From assembly GCA_003640385.1 (NCBI GenBank), contig RCAB01000249.1, forward strand, positions 28,926 to 92,925: a stretch of 64,000 nt of DNA, written 5' to 3'. The first letter of the stretch is position 1. Every line of letters begins with the position of its first letter. Both the position numbers and the translations under genes were made by a program. Positions 27,381 through 40,500 of this stretch are shown here, in pieces. This DNA comes from Setaria digitata. Its lineage: Eukaryota; Nematoda; Chromadorea; Rhabditida; Setariidae. Under the pieces are notes generated by a model, which saw only the letters and a program-made list of their open reading frames with translations, did no database searches and was not told the origin of the DNA.

Positions 27381-30300
27381 ATGCGTGATGAGCGCAGCTT
27401 ATCACGGACGGAAGCAGCGTGTATGGCCGGCGCTGGTCGAGGTTGGAATGGTATCGATGAACTGCGAGCATTATCAGCCAATGATACCGAACGGTGGTAT
27501 ACTGTGGAGCAGTTTGAAAGGGTCAGCTTAGTTCGAGCTTAAAAAAAGTTGGAAATAGTATTCTTCAAACAAGATTTGCTGCGAGCAGATGAAAAAGAGG
27601 GAAGAAGTAAAAGGAAACTAAGTTCAAGTAATGAAATGAATATGTGCTCAATATTCAGAAAAGTACAAGTGCTACTGGGTCTACTAATAAGCATACCTTG
27701 CATCACAAATTTGAACATCGTAAGAAACAATTAAGCTTAATTACTGTAAAGTTGTAAAAAACTGATCCTTTAACCTAATTCGTTTAATTAACGTATGTTT
27801 TTTTTTTAATGGTTCATACTACCTACAAACACTTACCATTCATTATTTGTATTGATTTATTCAAATATAAAAAAAAAAAAGCTTTGGAACTAGAACTTCC
27901 AGGATCATGTAGTTGAAATATTGGAAAAGCTCGAAGAAGGTAGCTTGGACGACGAAATATGGGGCAAAATTATTTTAATGGAAAAATGCAGGCGTCTCGC
28001 AAAAGCATACTTGAGGTTGCCATCAACAAGGATTAAAATGTCCTATAATAAGTCTAATAATGACATTGACTTGATTTGTTTCCTTGCAATATTATTTTTT
28101 CTTCAGTTCTAATGCTAACCTTTCTCTATGAGAGTCTTATTTGAAGAGGTCTTCATAAGTCGTTCCGTTCTTCTCCCAAACAGTAAATAGACCACGAAAG
28201 ATGATTTAAAGATGTATAATTTATTTAAATTATTAACACATTAAAATGAATTTGAGATATTTAGAAAAAGCCTGGAACATTTTCTGCTTCATTAATATTT
28301 CAATATTCTTAGTCAGTTTAGTCATTCTTCATATAGGCGTCTTCATTTTTTTAACAAATTGAATCATTCTTAGCTAAATTTCCATTTTTATCCTTCAAAT
28401 TAATTAAATAATTTTTCGATTCAAGATTATAAAGAAAAAGTAGAAATTAAAACTGCAATTTAGGAGGACTACAGTGATAATCGATGGTAGCAGTGATGAA
28501 TATGATGGCATTACGCTTGGTTTCAATCATTTTGAAAACTATGATAATGATGATATCAGGCATAAAATTGGCGATGTTCGTTCCTTATTTCGGTTTTCTT
28601 TCAAAATTTTATAATAGCTAATTAGTTATTAGAATTTCTATATGGTTATTTGAATTGTTATTTTCGTAATATTTCATTTAGAAACTGATTTCATAATGCA
28701 TCCCCATGACTTGTGCGAACAAAAGTCATTCTTTGTCCAATAATTCACATTCATCTGTTAATCAGTAACAGCTTAGGGTGTGATTGTAAAGGTGGATGAA
28801 AATGGAAACATCAAGGCGATGGCTCGAGGCCTAGCACCTGTGATTGTGCAGGGGTGGAATGAACCAACATCAAAGTGTATTTCTGAACAACTAATCACTC
28901 AGAAAGGTCGTCTGAAAACTATAAAAGATCGCCTGAAAGGTATTACTGACCAACAACGAATTGAAAAGGTTATTAATTTACCGATAGAACCATGTGTATG
29001 TTCTCGAACTGATAAGTGTTGTGTAGATAAAGGTACGAAGGCACGGTGTAAAACAATTGATGCATAATAATTACTTCTAGAAATAAGAAATTACTGAGGG
29101 AAATAATTGCCTGATCACGTGATAGAATGGCTCACTGAATAATTGATGAACAACAGTTTAGCCATGATTGAATTTAGAAAAAAAAAAAAAAAACAGTGAA
29201 ATAGTTTGTATTATGAGCATAGTTTGAATTTCTGTTTGAGTGGATCTAACCTGTTTTTGTATTCAAGTAATGACTTAGCAGTTCTAATGTTAAATGATTT
29301 ATTTTTATAGTGACGTTGTTGACGGCAATAACAAATATCACTGAAATATGAGCCACTGTTTGTGTTCAGTCTAGGACTAGCCAGCAATTGAACAGGTTTT
29401 GCGCAGTATCAAGTGCAATAGTAGCTTTAGGTGTAAGGTATCTGTAGAAGAAATAAATATTATGCCTATTTTCAACAGATATTTGATATGCGCCTATTTA
29501 ATTTGGCAATCGAACGGGAGTTAAATGAGCCTGAACCAAACACACCGGAACTTCTGCTGAAAACTTGCATTCGAGTATCACTGGTGAAAGACGCGGCAAC
29601 AAATGCATTGAAAACTCCTTGCTGGTTTATGATTATTAATTTGGTAGCATTGGACGTGTTACGCACCAAACTGCCAGTTCTACGTGATAACCGTATTACT
29701 CTTTATTTCATTATTTCATTTCAGTTTTCTTGGAATTCATTTTTTTAAAATTTTTTTGAAGATGTGCAAAATAGGCAGAAAATGTAAATGAACATGGAGA
29801 GATGTGAGCTGGGAAAAAGACTTGCTTAAAGAATTCATTTTTTTTATTGAGTTTTTTGTGTCCACTTATTTTTACTTAGCTTCATCCCTTTAGTTAGTTT
29901 TTGGTTCTAGGTCCCGTATCTGGCACATTTCGTCCGTCCTCTAGAAATGATATCATATTTTCGACACCGGCAACAACTCAATCTACTGCAACTTTAAATG
30001 AAATATTTCCGTCATGTACAAAACAGTGAGTCATACAAGTTTTGAATTGAACTTTGAAACTCTGAATCACCTAAAATAACTCGGTCTGCCTTAGGCTGAT
30101 GTATAGTTCTGGAAGACGATCTGAATCATTATCGGTACTTGATCAAGTTCGACAACTGATAGAGTTTGCTAGCACACTCCAAACATCACAGAATTCAATT
30201 CCGATTCGGCAACAGAGGCACATTTCTTCTTTTTTCTCAGAAATCCATGGATGAAAATATATTCTCATTTAATTGAATATTTTTGCTGAATTTCCGAAGT

Positions 30301-33056
30301 ACTGAAATGTATAATCGGAAATGCCAAAACGAAATAACTAATATATTTTGATTACCGTCACAGCCATTTATCTATTTCTGATATTCAAATTTACGGGATT
30401 AATTTGAAATGTTTCATTTTTAGGAAATTTAATCATAGCTAAAACCTTCTAAAAAATCTAGTTTTTAAACTTTTTAAACAAATCTAATTTTGATTTCAAA
30501 TTCATACGAGTTCTCTTTTATGAATATAGCCCTTGCAACTCTACATTTAAAATTTTGTTGCAGTTTTTTTTCAAAAATTTTTATTTCTTTGCTTTTTACA
30601 TCCCTCCCCTCTTTTTTCCTTTAATTAATATTTTTTTTTTCTTCTTCTTAGTTTTCAGAAAAAATCTGAAATAAAATTATAAAATTTTTTTAGATCGCTA
30701 TCATGTAGTGACTCCGAAGAAATCCCAACACCTATGCAAAAAGCCATCCACAATAAGAAAAAGCGCTCACCATCCAAAAACTTGTCATTATCATCGAAGT
30801 CTTCTAGTGGTTTCAGTAGCATGGATTTCGTGAAAAATTTCGAAAAAGTCGAAAAGTTTGTCCATTTCAATTTGTACAGATGCAATTTGCTGAAAGTGTA
30901 GCACAAGGATTCAGAAAGCCATCGGCTGAAATTTTCAATTGCAACCAAGGAAATCTTTTTGAAGTTTCAAAATATACTTAAGCTATTTTTAAAGCAATGA
31001 TGAAATGTACCAAAAAGAGCATCATTAAATGAATTAATTTTTTAGTTGGCGCAAGAACTCATCGGGATTTTTAGAACAGAAAAAGGATGAAATTTTGGCA
31101 GACGAAGAAACGGACGATACTACTTCGTCAGAAGTTTATAGCTTTTGCCTTTTTTTGCAGAATCTAATCTGAGCTATGCTTCTTAAAGGTTTTATATGGT
31201 TTGTGAAACAGTGTTGAGTTAGGGAAAAAAGGGAATTGTTAATTTAATAATTTGCATCAATTTCATATTTTAGCATGAATTAATAAAACCTACTGAGCAA
31301 TGGTCAGTTGGAAAGTCACCGCCGTTTACTCAACGAAAACTTCTATTGTCAAATGATCAATCTGTAAATAAAAACAGTGACAATAACAAAGCCACAAATT
31401 TCTCAAATAGCTACATATGTCAGGGCGGTCACTGTATTAGGATATCCGATTATGATGAACACGTACAGGATGAACTGAAGCAAAAATCTGGTAGACTTTT
31501 CGAATTTGTTGAAAATTTTGATGATATAGACTGCATGAAAATACTTGAAGTAATAAGATTGAATTATAAGACAGATAATTATTAACGTAATAAGATTGAA
31601 CTATAAGATAGAAAATTGTTAACCTAACGGTTTTCACAAATGAGAAAAACTATTAAGGAAGAAGATGTCGATTACGATAATTTTGCTAATTTTTTCGAAA
31701 TAATCACTCTACCTGGTTGCATGAAAATTCAACAATTAGTTTCGTGATATTGAGATACAAGAAGATGTACTAAATATTAAACGTAAAGTGTCCACGCCAA
31801 AAATGGTCGATTTCTCTGTGCTTTGCTTAAAATTTGAAAATTCGTGATGTTTCATTCATTTTGAAAACTATTTAGCCGATAACAAATCGAGAACGCAACA
31901 CTGTTGTTCGATATCAACGGAAGAGAATATGGACCCAATGGAAGTTGCTCAATATCCTTGTAAGACAGAACCGCAAGGATCTCAGTTGCTAAACCAAAAG
32001 TGTAGGATTGAAGAATCTAAAATCGTTGTCAAAAATACATCACACACAAATTCATGTTTAACGATGAAGGATAATATCTATTCAGACAAAGATCCGAAAT
32101 ATCTTGGAAAGCTAACAGCCAAACAAAAGGTTGCAACGAGAAAAAATTCGAAATTAGTTACGGACGATGTAAATCATTGCTTGATGTATCCGAAAAATGA
32201 TTCCAGTAGATTACAAGTGAACTATCCTGATAGTTCTTATAATGCTAAGAGATACGCGAATAAGCAACATATTGATATGACACGAATCCCTGCGACCAGC
32301 GATAAAGATCAAAGTGATTTATTCAGTGAACTGCCGGAAGTGGATCATCCGGTTGAAACAATATATCGTTCTGATCATGAAAACATGAAGAAAAGAGCTG
32401 ACATATCCGATATGGGCTATCCGAAGCACCACTATTCGAGAACAGCCGAAGACAGGCATAAAGTGTCTTGTTGTACGTCTCGACACCCTTGCCTATCTGA
32501 GACAAGTAACGCTAAGAAAAATCACTTGAAAAATCTATTTATTCCATCAAAAAAATTGCTGAGAAATATGGGCAGCAATTTTAATTCACAACAGAACTTC
32601 GGCAAATTTCCAGATATGCAACAAAGTTCGAGGTATTTAAAAATCCACAGATGCAGACCTGAGGAAGTGAGGTCGGGAGCACGATGTCAGCTATCCCAGG
32701 TGGAACCCGTTGTACATCGGATACTAATCATGAGTAAGAAAGAAAAGGAAGCAATGACTCTGCCACAAAAGAAAGTGACTACAAGGAAATCTGGTTTAGC
32801 AGAATCGATCCACACATCACACTTTTTTGTGAATCCAGTCTGTGCTAATGGAGTGACTGGATCTAATAGAATCAAACAACCTGAAATCATGATACCGCGA
32901 TGTGAAACTCCTTCTTCGCATAATATATCCCGGGATAACAGGAAAAATATGAATGTCAGTATTCCATATGAACGTGACACCTTGATCGCATCCCATCCAT
33001 CTTATTCACTGAGCAGTAATAAACCAAGAAAAGCTTTCAGAAGATTTATTTGGTAA
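27381..33056 (+). CDS. SMAD-like MH2-domain protein without MH1, Expansion/Rebuff-like
   Basis: Twelve exons give about 915 residues: 27381-27530, 27903-28015, 28464-28575, 28777-28995, 29479-29683, 29911-30025, 30095-30163, 30694-30855, 31046-31133, 31274-31549, 31658-31715, 31876-33056. Residues of about 40-270 form an MH2 domain: CRRLAKAYLR, then VIIDGSSDEYDG, the IGDGV turn, and finally RVSLVKD and TPCWFMIINLVALDVL, which align with SMAD RMSFVKG and TPCWIEL. No MH1 (DNA-binding) domain precedes it and no SSxS receptor-phosphorylation motif follows. The combination resembles the atypical insect SMAD-like proteins Expansion and Rebuff, which act in tube and cuticle formation; any shared role is inference. 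The polar, probably disordered tail (residues of about 290-915) is unrecognised. The start is the first ATG after an in-frame stop. The exon 1 donor (GTTCGA) and exon 11 are the least certain parts. Confidence 0.75.
31550..31623 (+). repeat. 37-base tandem duplication over a predicted splice donor
   Basis: Copies 31550-31586 and 31587-31623 match at 33 of 37 positions. Each starts GTAATAAGATTGAA. The first copy begins exactly at the predicted donor of exon 10 of the MH2 gene, so the duplication repeats the donor. Read through without splicing, the frame ends at a TAA inside the first copy. Confidence 0.85.
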
Positions 33057-33346
33057 ATGCCAATTTTATATCAATACAAAACTGAATGCTTTCCTCAGAA
33101 GTCTCTGATTAAAAATCTTCGAAATTAGAAAAGATTAAAAGATAAGTTAATAACAAACTTCCCCGAAACTTCCCCATATTCCCCGAAACGACTACTGCTT
33201 GGTAATATAGCATCTATAAGAAATCAAAATGGAAGATCGAGATTAGATTCAAATCATGCCTTTGTTTTTCTACAAGATATATGGGTGATAAGAATTGATG
33301 CCTGATTTGACACGTGATGAAATCTTATAAATTCATTGTTATTGCC

Positions 33347-33352
33347 AATAAA
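33347..33352 (+). terminator. Possible poly(A) signal of the MH2 gene
   Basis: AATAAA lies about 290 bases after the TAA at 33054-33056. No nearer canonical hexamer was noticed. Confidence 0.35.
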
Positions 33353-36300
33353 CTAATTTATATAATTTATCTACCAGTGCTCTTTTGTCGTCATCTTCAT
33401 AATTTCCACAATATAAAAAGATTTAAAGATAGTTTTCGTACATTAGTTCGGACGTCAATTGATTTTAAAGTATGGAATTTAAAGCAAACGAAAGTGTGAT
33501 TTACTTATTCGGTGATTTCATGTCGATTATGAACTATGGATCGTGACTCATCATAACTGAATAAACAACAATTAAGTACGATAATCTTAGTGTCTAAACC
33601 GTAAATTAGTTCTGCAGTTACTAATTGATCATAAACAAACTGATTCGGCACGCTTTCTTCTATTCTGTTTGTACCCTTCCGGACGGTGCCATAAGAAAAT
33701 TTCACTTAAACTTCAACTAAATAGCTTGATGTAGTTTAATTTTTGAATGCTTATTTTTCGTTATCCATTTTATCCAATTTAGAGATAAACAAGTTTCTTT
33801 GCAGCTTTTTGTTGTTGTTTACAACATTCATTCGACATTAATGTTTGATCATCGATTTTGCGTTTTTATTTGTTACCAGTATTTTATAGTGCTACATAAA
33901 TTCTACAGTTCTACCAAGCTATGACTTTATCACAGCTACGTTACTTTATGATATAAGAACAAAAAGCAAAGAGATAAATACCTTAAATTGTAAACTACGA
34001 AAATTCATCATCAATTTCCATGGTAATTCAAGCCTGATGGTTTTGGTTCGTTTAAATGATAATGTCAGACAAGTAATATTCATTGGCAAAGGAATCTTTG
34101 TGTAGGAAATGACAAGCTTAAATTCTTGAGATTTTAATGAGACAAATATTTGGTCGAGAAGCATCTCATCTCGAGCAGCAACAGTTTAGCAAGTATTTGT
34201 GAGCGGGGAGAGGGTGAGAATTGGAGTGAGATTGCTCACTTAATGGATAAAGCTTCTCTCAATCTATTTTCCGTCAATTTCTCTTTAGGCTATTCATGAA
34301 TACATACTAATAACAGATTCAATGCCATCGAAACAACCCTCATCCGCCATCCTCGCAATCACCATGAATCGATCAGTACTGCTGGAAATGATTACATGTT
34401 GCATAATATCATCCCGGGAATGTCGAGAACGCCGCATTTCTCTTATCCTTCCTTGTTCTTCAAATGATTAGAAATGAAGTTGACAATGGATAGGGATGAC
34501 GAGATTGAGTTACATGATATATTTTCGAGAACGGACCAATCAGAAGGACGCAAGGCGCTTTCTTGAAGACCGCAACGGCTCATGTCAAGTACTCTCCTCC
34601 TTCATACCTTTCTAACCTTTCTTCTAAACTTGTTTCGATCATTCTTCCTGTTCCTAAAAAATATTCTTTTCGTTCACTTCCCACATTTACTTTTTTTATC
34701 TTTCCTACAGTAATACATTTGTTCCATCAGGCGATACAGTAATTGTTCTGCATAGTTTGCTTTTGTTTTTTGACCAGTTATTAAGAAGGAGAGAACGTGG
34801 TCATTGATTTCTATTTTTGGGAAGAGAAGGGAAAAAACATAAAATGTTTCTCTGCGATAACAATATAACAAAGCATTAATATTGATAGATGAATGGCCTA
34901 GTCAAGGTCAGAGATGGATAGATGGCCTGGTCAAGGCCAAATTACTATTGTAGAAAAGCTGCAAGAAAGGTCATGATAGAGGAGAAAAATATTCTCTTTT
35001 CCTCTTCTGCGATGAAAATAATGAAACAGTCAAGCCCATATTTATTTTTAATGGAATCGCTGACCACTTTACTTAACCCTTCCCACTTTTCATTCCGCAC
35101 TTCATTGTCTATTCTTTTTTTTGTCACTTCTTGTCCCAGAGCTCTCGATAATTAGGTTTGCTGACCAATGGTTCTTATTTCATTTCTTCCTTTTTTACAA
35201 TCACTTTTTTAGCATCACTTTCATTAATTATGGATCGCTTTGCGCTGCTCATAATTATTTCATCATTCAGTGTCAGATATTTGGCATCACATCATTTTGC
35301 ATACGAGAAAACTTTAGTAAGATTTTGGATTCTTCCCGTGAGTCGGCTAATTGAAATGTAAAAGATTGTCTCGAAAACTTACTTCATTTGGAATGGATTG
35401 ATAGGAAAATATGTGAAATAGAAGAGTACTTAAATTTGAAATGAAGGAACTGTTTGAGCTGGGTTTAAATTTTTTCTTTCACTGGTTCTTTAAGTTGTTG
35501 ATTTGCTAATTGCGTGTAAAATTTCTTTATAATTTTTGCTCTGAAAATACAGTTTTAAAAATTCATCAGCAGCAACAAATGATCAAGCAGGTTTTTGAAG
35601 TCCTCGATTATTTGGGACTTGGCTGCATCGGCATGTTTCATTCTTTCTGTTTTCCTACTTTCCTAATTATTAATTTCATTTGGATTTCAAAGGATGATAA
35701 TCGCACTGTTTTTGAAAAGGCTATTTCACCAATCATTCCATTTCATTTCTTCTTTTACATTAGTCTCTCAAGACTATTCAACGAAAGAAAAGGAATGGCA
35801 AGAAGTTTACTCTTTGCAGTTTGTTTCCAACTTTGACGTTCAATGTCGCGTCCATCGAATGCGACATCGTTCTGAAAAGGTTTTCGTTTTCCACTTGCAC
35901 ATATACCCTCTCCTTTCGTTTTTGGATCCAAGCTATTTTCACTTTAAAATTTAAAATCTTTCCAGGAAACCGGCAGAAATTAAATGAGAACGTAATGCAT
36001 CTTGTGCTGAATTGCACAAATTTAAATCATTCAACTTTAATTCATTTGCAGTGCAAAAAAGTGAAAATGTGCAACTGAGAAGGATGAATGTCCTTTTTCC
36101 CCAAATAATTTTTTTTCTAACTTTGTGGAAAAACTGATAATGTTAGTGATAACCAAAACTTCTAGTTCCCTTTATCACAGAATCCGAAAACGAAGCACAA
36201 GCTGATGGATGATGATTCATACCGTCTAGAAGCTACCATTACAGTCTGAAACTCGACCCGCAATCTATCATCGTTCCGGTCCCGTTCCTTCCTTCTGTCA

Positions 36301-37507
36301 TTTTTTCAAACTAAATGGTTTACATTGATGAATCATCCCTTGTCATCTTTCTGATGCAAACTTAGTTTTTCTCAGAAATTTTAATTTCAACTTTCTGAGG
36401 CCAAACATTCACTTTACTATTTTTCTTCCTTTCTGTATGGGTTGCAGTATTTTTCAAGTCTCTGCGTTCTGTTTCTCTTGTCACAATATGTATCATGGAT
36501 CTTCATGTATTTCCAAATGAAATTTAAATAACGATAAGATAATCAACGAAAATGCAGCCACTGTAGACTGTATTTTCCTATACATAAAGAGAAGACGGAG
36601 TCGAAAAGTCTGTTGCACTGTATTATCATTTAGTACGAGACATGCCGAGAGTTCTCGGGTCCTGGTTCAAAAACAATTCAATTTGGCGCAAAATATTTGC
36701 GTTTATGGGATGCTTTAAGTTGTTATTTAGCTAACTGAGCATTAACAAATTAAGGTGTTATCACTCATAGCAGTATCAGAATATTTACAATTCAACAGTG
36801 CTAATCCTCTAAAGCAAAAAAAGAGAAATTTAAAGAGAGAAGAGTGAAGTGAGGACCGAATAATGGTGATATATTGTTATCTTTTTTATCACCTGTTAAT
36901 ACAAGGTAGAAGTTAAGCAGTGTACACAGCTCAACGAAACGTAATGAATTACCTTATGCTACTTTTTTCCTGTTGCAGTAACACTAAGCATTTAAATGGG
37001 TGGTGCGAAGATTTTGTAGCTTCTGTGATAGAGCTTTTAGACTAAAGTCTAGTTGTTATGACTCATTCAATGAGAAACAATCTAGCAGGTGGTTATTTCA
37101 AGCGTATCACTGCCCCACTTTACTCAGCTGAAACGATATGCAGTAACGTCAAAATGTGTATCATGCATCGATCACGTTATCTTCATCGGTATTTCACGTT
37201 CTTAATAACCGTAACATCAAGAACTTCTAAAGAGGAAAGAAAAGACTGTTACGCATGAATTGGTCGTCTCTATATGTTTCAAAGACATCAGAAGTTATCA
37301 TTCTCGATGCTCACATAGTGATAATTATCAGGCATCAAGCAAAATATTTTGATGTCTCGCTTCTGAAATTGTCGCATGTCATTCTTACATGCCATTTTTC
37401 GTTTTAGCAGCAGTCTTGCTATCCTTGGATGTATCGAATCATTTTCTAACAAAAAATCATTGGATTGTTTCTTTTTCTTGTTTATAACAATTTAAGTGTC
37501 ATTTCGC

Positions 37508-37571
37508 TTATATATATAAGAATATAAAATAAAAAATATATATAAGAATATATATATAATATATATATATT
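37508..37571. repeat. Short AT-rich simple repeat
   Basis: Interrupted TATA runs with a repeated ATATAAGAATATA motif, in the gene-free interval. Confidence 0.7.
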
Positions 37572-40500
37572 CTCGTAAGATTTAACCATAATTTTTTTTG
37601 TTATCAATTTTAAATTGCTTTTAGATTTAAATTATTAATATCGATTACACAATTACACTGCTTGCTGAATTGTCACAAATTTAAAATTTTGGCTTTTAAT
37701 GAAAAATTGTATAATTTCCCTGCCTAACTGAAAAATCAGAATTCTAAGGTAACTGGAGAGATTTTCAATCTTTTTGCTCTCTCAAATAAATTTAATTTCC
37801 TTCCTTCTTTCCCACCTCTCGAAAATATTTCCGCCATGTTGGATTGTTTGTACGACAGCCCTGAGATTAATTAAAAAATTGACTACTACGATATCAGCAC
37901 CGTTTGCCTCTAAACTGCATTAGATTGTTGACAAGGCAAATATGCTTCTCTACGATTGTCGGGAGCAACGACACGAAACAACGTGCTTAAGTGCTTTTTC
38001 CACACGCTGCATGCATCCTGCATATTTTGTAAGCCGTTTCGCACTGGATCAGAAGCTACCATCTCAAACGCACTTTAAACATTTCGTCCTTTCATTTCTC
38101 GAGAGATCAAACATCGCCTGGTCGATTGTAATTGTAATGAATTGAAAGGAGTCGTTATCGTCGATAATTTTTAGGAAGTGGGACTTCAATTCTTCTCTCC
38201 TCTGCCGGAACGGATAACATCTTGTGTTCTTTCCGTGATCAGTGTTGCACGATTCAAGAATCAGTGACCAACTTCGATGTCACGTTTAGAAACGACATCC
38301 ACATTGCTCACCGATCACTTTCCAAGAGCGCATCATGTTATGCTAACAGCTCTTTGATTCTAAGCCGCATACTATAGAAAGAAATAGGAAAGAAGCCAAT
38401 ATATAGTAATTAACGGAAACATCAAAGATTGCACTGCTAGTGCAAAGAATGGGTACAGTACCAAATTTGTGATTCTGATGATCGAATTGATGTAGGCATT
38501 GCTGCTTCGTCGTAACTAAGTTGTTCCTCTTTACAAACGAACGCTTAACCATTTCCATCCGATGATTGATGGTGACTTAGTGAATTATTAAGGACGAATT
38601 TCGAACGCCTAGCATCATCACTCATCATCGAAGGCTGCTGTTCAACTGACGTTCACTCATACAACAAACGAGCTGTGTTCATTGCTTCAGCGTTATTTCT
38701 AAGTAGTGTTAATTAACCAAAGCACTGTTATTCGTCTTTTCGTCAGAAATGTGAGTTATTTGAATTATAATCACAACTTTGAGAAATTCTTCGTAGAGCA
38801 GAAAATCGTGTGACAATTGATTAAAAATGAGGTGAATTTTTAAGCACCAGATTAATTTTAATTGAAATGATTCTGTTCGCTGATCAGTAAACTGTTGAAA
38901 GTAGCTATGGGTGAAAACGTATTGCGAGAGTATGATACTTTGCACCTATAACACCTTTGGTTAAAATATTTAGTCAAGGAAGATTGAAATCAGAATATGT
39001 GGCGTTTTCCAGCGATATTTGCCTATGTGATGATCGCTGTTCAAGCAAAATACTAAATTCATTTCTCTCATCGTCAAATCGTTTGTAATGGAACGCTGTT
39101 CTAACAGCACACGCTCTATTACAGTGGCTTTTTTTTTCCTTTATTCAAATTTTTAATTCCAAGATGCTTATGATGTGTAAATACTGTGCTGTGTGAGACG
39201 AGATTTTAATTTCTGTCAAATCTTGGTGAAGTGAAATTAGAAGTAATACTTCGGTCTTGAAGAAAGGCCCTGTTATTGATGGGACAACACGGCTTTGTGT
39301 TGAAAGCAGTGGAGTCCGCAATCAAACCACACTGATAGTTTGAACTACCTAGTGTTGGTTAATACAATGTAATGACATCACTGAATCGCTACCATTTCCG
39401 TAAAGAGTAGTAATCCAGGAAAGCTCCCTGAATCCTACTAAATCCTACTGACATTGTTTGCTTAGACATATTATTTTTGTTAGGCAGCCGGGAAATTCAA
39501 TCACTGATCAGATGAAATTTTTTTTTTGGATTTTTTTTTTATCGGATCACTGATACAGCTATGCAAAAAAAGCAAGGGAATGAATGCCCCTAAACGTTAA
39601 AATAATACAAAACGATAGCTTCCCACAACAAATAGTCATACAAATTTTATGGCGCAGTTCCTGTTTTAATCATCGCACTAACTTAAGCTAATTAGTTGAA
39701 ATTCGAAAGTATTCGCTGCTTTTATTCCGATTTAATTTCTTCAATTAACATTGTGCAACACAAAGCTCACTTCTGTTCTCTTAAAAAATACTAACATAAT
39801 TAGCTTTTATCTGAATTTTATGTGAAAATATAAAGTTTCAGAATAAGGAGTGCATCATTTTTTACGCATAGTAGGCCACCATCCTACTCCGATTAATAGC
39901 CCCCTTCAATAGTCACTAAGTGTCTGTGAATTTTTAGAAATTATTAAAGTAGAAGAATAAAATAAAAGGAAGACAATGGCTAAAGAAAGGTATTCTGACA
40001 CAGAAGAAAGGAGAGTAGTTATATTTGTCGAATTCATTGAAATCAGCAAAATTTCATTGTCTCCGTGATGTGTTGCGTTGGAAAAAAATTATAGATTAAG
40101 AGGACTTTGTGAATACTCCCAGCTGAAAATTCAATTTGTCTACTTGATCATTTTGCTTTCAACGATCATTTTTTGTTGTTATTTCAAGTTTTGTTTGTAC
40201 TTCACACGATTAAAAACTACCCTTCAGCAATATTTACAATCGAAATCCTCTTTCCTTGTTCAGCTCGTAAGAATGTGCGAAACATAACTTCACTGATTAA
40301 AAGGATTCATCGACGTCGCTAACATTTTCTGTTCCATCAAACATCTAATCGATGCGATGTGAAATTCATTTCTGTCGAAAGCAGCAGCTGAATGTTTTTT
40401 ACTTCTGATGCACTTTCTTGTCCGCTGTTATTTTCGATGAAATGCCGTTGAAAGTTAAAGATCAGACATCACCATCCATCTCAGCAATTTAATTAAAACA

